From UBA1731 sp964440985 (GTDB taxonomy: Bacteria > Verrucomicrobiota > Kiritimatiellia > RFP12 > UBA1067), in NCBI GenBank assembly GCA_964440985.1, contig CAYTWE010000029.1:1-28431 (forward strand): a stretch of DNA of 28,431 nucleotides. Reading direction: 5' to 3'. The notes beneath the pieces were generated by a model. It worked only from the letters and a program-made list of their open reading frames with translations, had not been told where the DNA came from and made no database searches. Shown here in pieces: positions 26,801 to 28,431 of the stretch. The first letter of the stretch is position 1, and each line of letters starts with the position of its first letter. The position numbers were made by a program, and so were the translations under genes.

Positions 26801-26997
26801 CGGCGGTGCGTCTCGTGAAGTTGGCGGAGTTCAGGGTGAAGTGCGCCGCAAGGCGGGTGGCGCGTCTTGACGTCAGAGGGGCGAAGGCGGTCTTCTACCT
26901 GCAGGGAAGCCGCGATCCGTCGTTCGTGGAGCGGATGCCGGGCGGTTCGGCGGATCGCAAGATAACGGCGCTCTTCAAGATGATCGATTCGCTGTAG
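23881..26997 (+). CDS. mfd: Transcription-repair coupling factor Mfd
   Basis: This 1038-residue ATP-dependent translocase removes RNA polymerase stalled at DNA lesions and recruits UvrA. Residues up to about 270 form the degenerate UvrB-like N-terminal region (VFSPGEFSVRGGVLDVWSP). The RNA-polymerase-interacting CarD-like domain starts at about 389 (PGELVVHLDYGIGRFLG). The RecG-like motor has Walker A GDAGYGKT (539-546), DEEQRFGV (640-647) and SATPIPRTLYMS, and the TRG region with VESGLDIARANTIIVDRADR. The TRCF C-terminal domain ends the protein. No ATG lies near the true N-terminus. TTG at 23881 is the best start, 4 nt after the rmlB stop with CGGGG upstream; TTG 23851 is an alternative. It is somewhat shorter than E. 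coli Mfd (1148) but all main domains are present. Confidence 0.95.
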   Translation: MQRRFDIFAKAFWAGVPDGAPAVAYSALAGSANAFAAATIAVRSKGVVLAVAPGLPEADVLFEDLETLADETGIRALEFPPAIEDDRTATAARLKVSAALGAYSIRPYPLVVVAPVMALREPVASCDVARGAELQLSVGGVPGVDGGLTFAELQRRLLAAGYERSVEVFSPGEFSVRGGVLDVWSPDAEHPVRAEFFGDDMESLREFDSSTQMSIRRIDSTVLAPVSLKGADADGGGQETTGLSLLYSLIPEGSAIFAIDHNSYPSDVASIPSGKFRMFFTGDPAPRGVPTCPFMALPLPGFAEQRVTDAMLVDRVRETLNRHLAAARSNGSLVVEDDALSGGFSCDGLVIAAKSDRIPGARGRSARRGARADAAAHSGERLSEVMDIEPGELVVHLDYGIGRFLGSTEIEVGDSRSEVFTVEYADGAKLHVPVAHAHLLSRYVGVKGEKVKLHRLDGRRWSREKSDAQKAVADLAAGLLETQARRAVVPGFAYDVEAEGIAEFDAAFPYEETPDQAKAIADVKRDLASTKPMDRLICGDAGYGKTEVAMRAAFVAAMNGKQTALLAPTTVLAQQHYETFLARFDGTPVRIETMSRFLTDDGKKGVRARIASGATDIVIGTHALLSSKIRFHDLGLIVVDEEQRFGVRHKEYLKRLRATADVLTMSATPIPRTLYMSMTGARDLSVLKTPPRERVATETKIVRDSDATVQSAIARELARGGQVYYLHNRVMTISKAERRLRSLFPEAKIDVAHGQMPTMTLADKMRRFAEGRTDVLICTTIVESGLDIARANTIIVDRADRFGIAELYQLRGRVGRGARQGYAYFLLPSEGLVDAEARERLDALRKHSGHGSGYNLSLRDLEIRGAGNLLGSEQSGHIAAIGFSLYCQLLQRTIAKMRGEAVPDIVDVSVNLDFIDFSPGTADRDSGASLPYDYVEEEAQRMDFHRRLAEAVTVKDVLRLRRELADRYGRLPSAAVRLVKLAEFRVKCAARRVARLDVRGAKAVFYLQGSRDPSFVERMPGGSADRKITALFKMIDSL

Positions 26998-27014
26998 GAA
27001 CAGTGATTCTCAGT

Positions 27015-27047
27015 CAACCGGTGGACGGCCTTGTGCCAACCGGCGGA
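27015..27047 (+). promoter_or_regulatory. Direct repeat CAACCGGYGGA, possible activator site upstream of panB
   Basis: CAACCGGTGGA (27015-27025) and CAACCGGCGGA (27037-27047) differ at one base and start exactly 22 bp apart, about two helical turns. They lie just upstream of the panB extended -10 (27068-27076), at roughly -68 to -36 from the predicted start. The same segment can form an imperfect hairpin (CCGGT...ACCGG), so a weak mfd terminator is an alternative. Confidence 0.4.
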
Positions 27048-27067
27048 TTACGCATGGTGTCATCTTG

Positions 27068-27076
27068 TGGTATACT
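27068..27076 (+). promoter_or_regulatory. Extended -10 promoter of panB
   Basis: TGG-TATACT (hexamer 27071-27076) lies within TTGTGGTATACT, 10 nt before the panB ATG. No -35 match is seen at 27048-27053 (ttacgc). The transcript would have a 5' leader of only a few nucleotides, and there is no Shine-Dalgarno sequence between promoter and ATG. Confidence 0.6.
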
Positions 27077-27086
27077 TCACGCCACT

Positions 27087-27869
27087 ATGAAAAAGTGGAC
27101 GGTTGCGGCTTTCAGGGCCGCCAAGGGAAAACAGAGACTTGGTTGCTGCACGGCGTACGATGCCTGCTTTGCGCGTCTTGCGGATGAGGCAGGAGTGCCG
27201 TGCATACTTGTCGGCGATTCGATGGGCATGACGGTTCTTGGCTACGGAACTACACTGCCGGTGAAGATGGAGGAGACGCTTTCGGCGACTGCCGCCGTTG
27301 TGCGGGCCGTGAAGGATGCGCTCGTCGTGGCCGATATGCCGTTCGGGTCGTACCAGTGCGGCGATGATCTTGCGATGATGAATGCAGTGGCCTGTCTCAA
27401 GGCTGGTGCGGACGCAGTGAAGCTTGAGGGCGGAGCGTCCGTCTGCGGACTTATCCGGCGCATGACGGAGGCCGGGATACCGGTGCTGGCGCACGTCGGC
27501 ATGATGCCGCAGAGCGTAAATGCGTATGGCGGATTCAGGAAGCAGGGCAAGACGCGGGAAGAGGCCGCGAAGGTGATTGCGGATGCCCGTGCGGTGGAGG
27601 AGGCGGGGGCGTTCGCCGTTACGCTGGAATGTGTTCCGTCGGAGCTTGCAGCCGAGGTTACCGCCGCTCTTGCCATTCCGACAATCGGCATCGGGGCAGG
27701 GCCGGTGTGCGATGCGCAGTGGCTTGTCATGCATGATATGCTTGGGCTTGGAGAAGGCCATGTGCCGTCGTTCGCGAAGCAGTACGCAAATCTTGCGGCG
27801 GAGGCTAAACGTGCCTTTGCGCAGTATGTCGATGAAGTGGCGTCCGGCACGTTCCCTCCGGCGAAATAG
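27087..27869 (+). CDS. panB: 3-methyl-2-oxobutanoate hydroxymethyltransferase
   Basis: This 260-residue enzyme makes ketopantoate from 2-oxoisovalerate and methylene-tetrahydrofolate, the first committed step to pantothenate and coenzyme A. Family motifs are intact: TAYDACFARLADEAGV, the metal ligand D44 in VGDSMGMTVLGY, D83 in ADMPFGSY, E114 in KLEGG, AHVGMMPQ (135-141), the catalytic E181 in TLECVP, and the phosphate-binding IGIGAGP. The length is normal. The ATG at 27087 gives the family N-terminus (MKKWTVAAFRAAKGKQRL); in-frame codons further upstream lie in the promoter region. panC and panD are not beside it. Confidence 0.96.
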   Translation: MKKWTVAAFRAAKGKQRLGCCTAYDACFARLADEAGVPCILVGDSMGMTVLGYGTTLPVKMEETLSATAAVVRAVKDALVVADMPFGSYQCGDDLAMMNAVACLKAGADAVKLEGGASVCGLIRRMTEAGIPVLAHVGMMPQSVNAYGGFRKQGKTREEAAKVIADARAVEEAGAFAVTLECVPSELAAEVTAALAIPTIGIGAGPVCDAQWLVMHDMLGLGEGHVPSFAKQYANLAAEAKRAFAQYVDEVASGTFPPAK

Positions 27870-27993
27870 GAGCAGTGACATTTATCGATTCGTCGATTGT
27901 TATGTTGTAGAGGTTGGGTCCGCAGAGTCTTTGTGGATCGTGACATGAAACACCCCACGCAAATCGGGAAACCGAAAATCCATCCGTGCATTG

Positions 27994-28002
27994 TGGTATA
28001 AT
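27994..28002 (+). promoter_or_regulatory. Extended -10 promoter of the AAA-ATPase-like gene
   Basis: TGG-TATAAT is a perfect extended -10 (hexamer 27997-28002) in TTGTGGTATAAT, followed 7 nt later by the ATG at 28010. The expected -35 position (27974-27979, gaaaat) has no match. The predicted start site coincides with the ATG, so the message should be leaderless. The rest of 27870-27993 holds only a 5-bp stem with a TTCG loop (27884-27897) and no gene. Confidence 0.7.
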
Positions 28003-28009
28003 CGCGCCC

Positions 28010-28431
28010 ATGAGACCGATAGCGACGACGACGAGCGACTTCCCCGACCTGAGGCGGTCGGGGTGCATCTACGTGGACAAGACGGCGTACTTCCACCGTC
28101 TCGTCACGGATGTTGGTACGCGGATGTTCTTCCTCGCGCGTCCGCGCCGTTTCGGCAAGTCGCTCATGATCACCGCCCTGAAGGCCATCTTCCAGGGCCG
28201 CCGCGAACTCTTCGATGGCCTCGCCATCGCAAAGACGGACTGGGCGTGGGAGACATGGCCCGTCCTGCATTTTGACTTCGGTGCAGTCGACACACCGGAC
28301 ATCGATGCGTTTGACCGGTCGTTCGTCTCCACGGTCAAGTGGTGCCTCGAAGACGCGGGCCATGTCTACGACGACGCATTGCCGGCGGGCGTCAACTTCG
28401 GCCAGGCCATCCAGTCCCTGTCCGCCGCGAA
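28010..28431 (+). CDS. AAA-ATPase-like domain protein (partial, runs off the window)
   Basis: The first 140 codons are present and the frame is open to the window end. The N-terminus has the PF09820 (AAA-ATPase_like) pattern: FPDLRRSGCIYVDKTAYFHRL (about residues 11-31), then a Walker-A-like RPRRFGKSLM (about 44-53), a FDGLAI segment and WPVLHFDFGAVD. Full-length members are about 500-600 residues and often end in a PD-(D/E)XK nuclease-like domain, which would lie beyond this window. They occur in many copies in gut Bacteroidota and related anaerobes, and their function is not established. The gene begins directly behind a perfect extended -10 box with no ribosome binding site. Confidence 0.85.
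   Translation, partial: MRPIATTTSDFPDLRRSGCIYVDKTAYFHRLVTDVGTRMFFLARPRRFGKSLMITALKAIFQGRRELFDGLAIAKTDWAWETWPVLHFDFGAVDTPDIDAFDRSFVSTVKWCLEDAGHVYDDALPAGVNFGQAIQSLSAA

Noticed and set aside
27884..27897. ATCGA-TTCG-TCGAT as the panB terminator.
   Set aside because: The stem is only 5 bp and AT-containing, and no clear U-tract follows.
1..28431. CRISPR arrays, tRNA or rRNA genes, insertion sequences and prophage genes.
   Set aside because: No spaced repeats, no tRNA-like cloverleaf with a CCA or TTC-loop signature, and no transposase, integrase or phage structural gene was seen by reading. Short or degenerate elements could be missed without a search tool.

Overview
The window is a gene-dense, GC-rich bacterial chromosome segment (roughly 58-60% G+C by eye) in which every supported gene lies on the + strand. 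The likely source is an anaerobic, Gram-negative member of the Verrucomicrobiota/Kiritimatiellota group. This is inferred from a large secreted protein with LamG-like modules and autotransporter-type strand repeats, a GH123/DUF4091 glycosidase, an electron-transfer flavoprotein whose alpha subunit carries a ferredoxin domain, an AAA-ATPase-like (PF09820) gene and a complete outer-membrane polysaccharide exporter. No rRNA or other phylogenetic marker was compared, so the assignment is an inference.

Layout. (1) 1-2844: the last codons of an unidentified gene, a DUF58 protein, a GtrA-family membrane protein with its own promoter, and an exported aldose 1-epimerase. (2) 2869-4921: etfB and a ferredoxin-fused etfA, overlapping by 8 nt. 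(3) 4925-9035: a large exported subtilisin-like protease and a chromate-transporter-family protein. (4) 9036-9295: an AT-rich intergenic stretch with a promoter and a possible 8-codon leader ORF. (5) 9296-15901: a 1427-residue exported protein with four LamG-like modules, followed by a GH123-like glycosidase. A perfect hairpin terminator ends this unit. (6) 15998-26997: a tightly packed polysaccharide export unit. Its order is Wza-like lipoprotein, unknown exported protein, outer-membrane beta-barrel, Wzy/O-antigen-ligase-like protein, Wzc-like BY-kinase and RmlB, with mfd (DNA repair) as the last gene. (7) 27087-27869: panB with its own promoter. (8) 28010-end: the start of an AAA-ATPase-like gene, cut by the window edge.

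How the genes work together. The Wza-like protein, barrel, polymerase/ligase and Wzc-like protein would polymerise and export a surface polysaccharide, and RmlB would supply dTDP-4-keto-6-deoxyglucose. No glycosyltransferase, initiating transferase, flippase or tyrosine phosphatase is present, so these must be encoded elsewhere. The LamG protein, glycosidase, protease and exported epimerase look like an extracytoplasmic set for binding and degrading host or dietary glycoproteins.

The most interesting non-coding signal is a recurring extended -10 element (TTGTGG followed by a TATAAT-like hexamer). It lies 7-10 nt upstream of three start codons and has no recognisable -35 box, which suggests leaderless transcripts. 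Two related promoters lie at 9185-9211 and 15971-15999. The best candidate for an undescribed protein is the 301-residue exported protein at 16719-17624, in the middle of the export operon.
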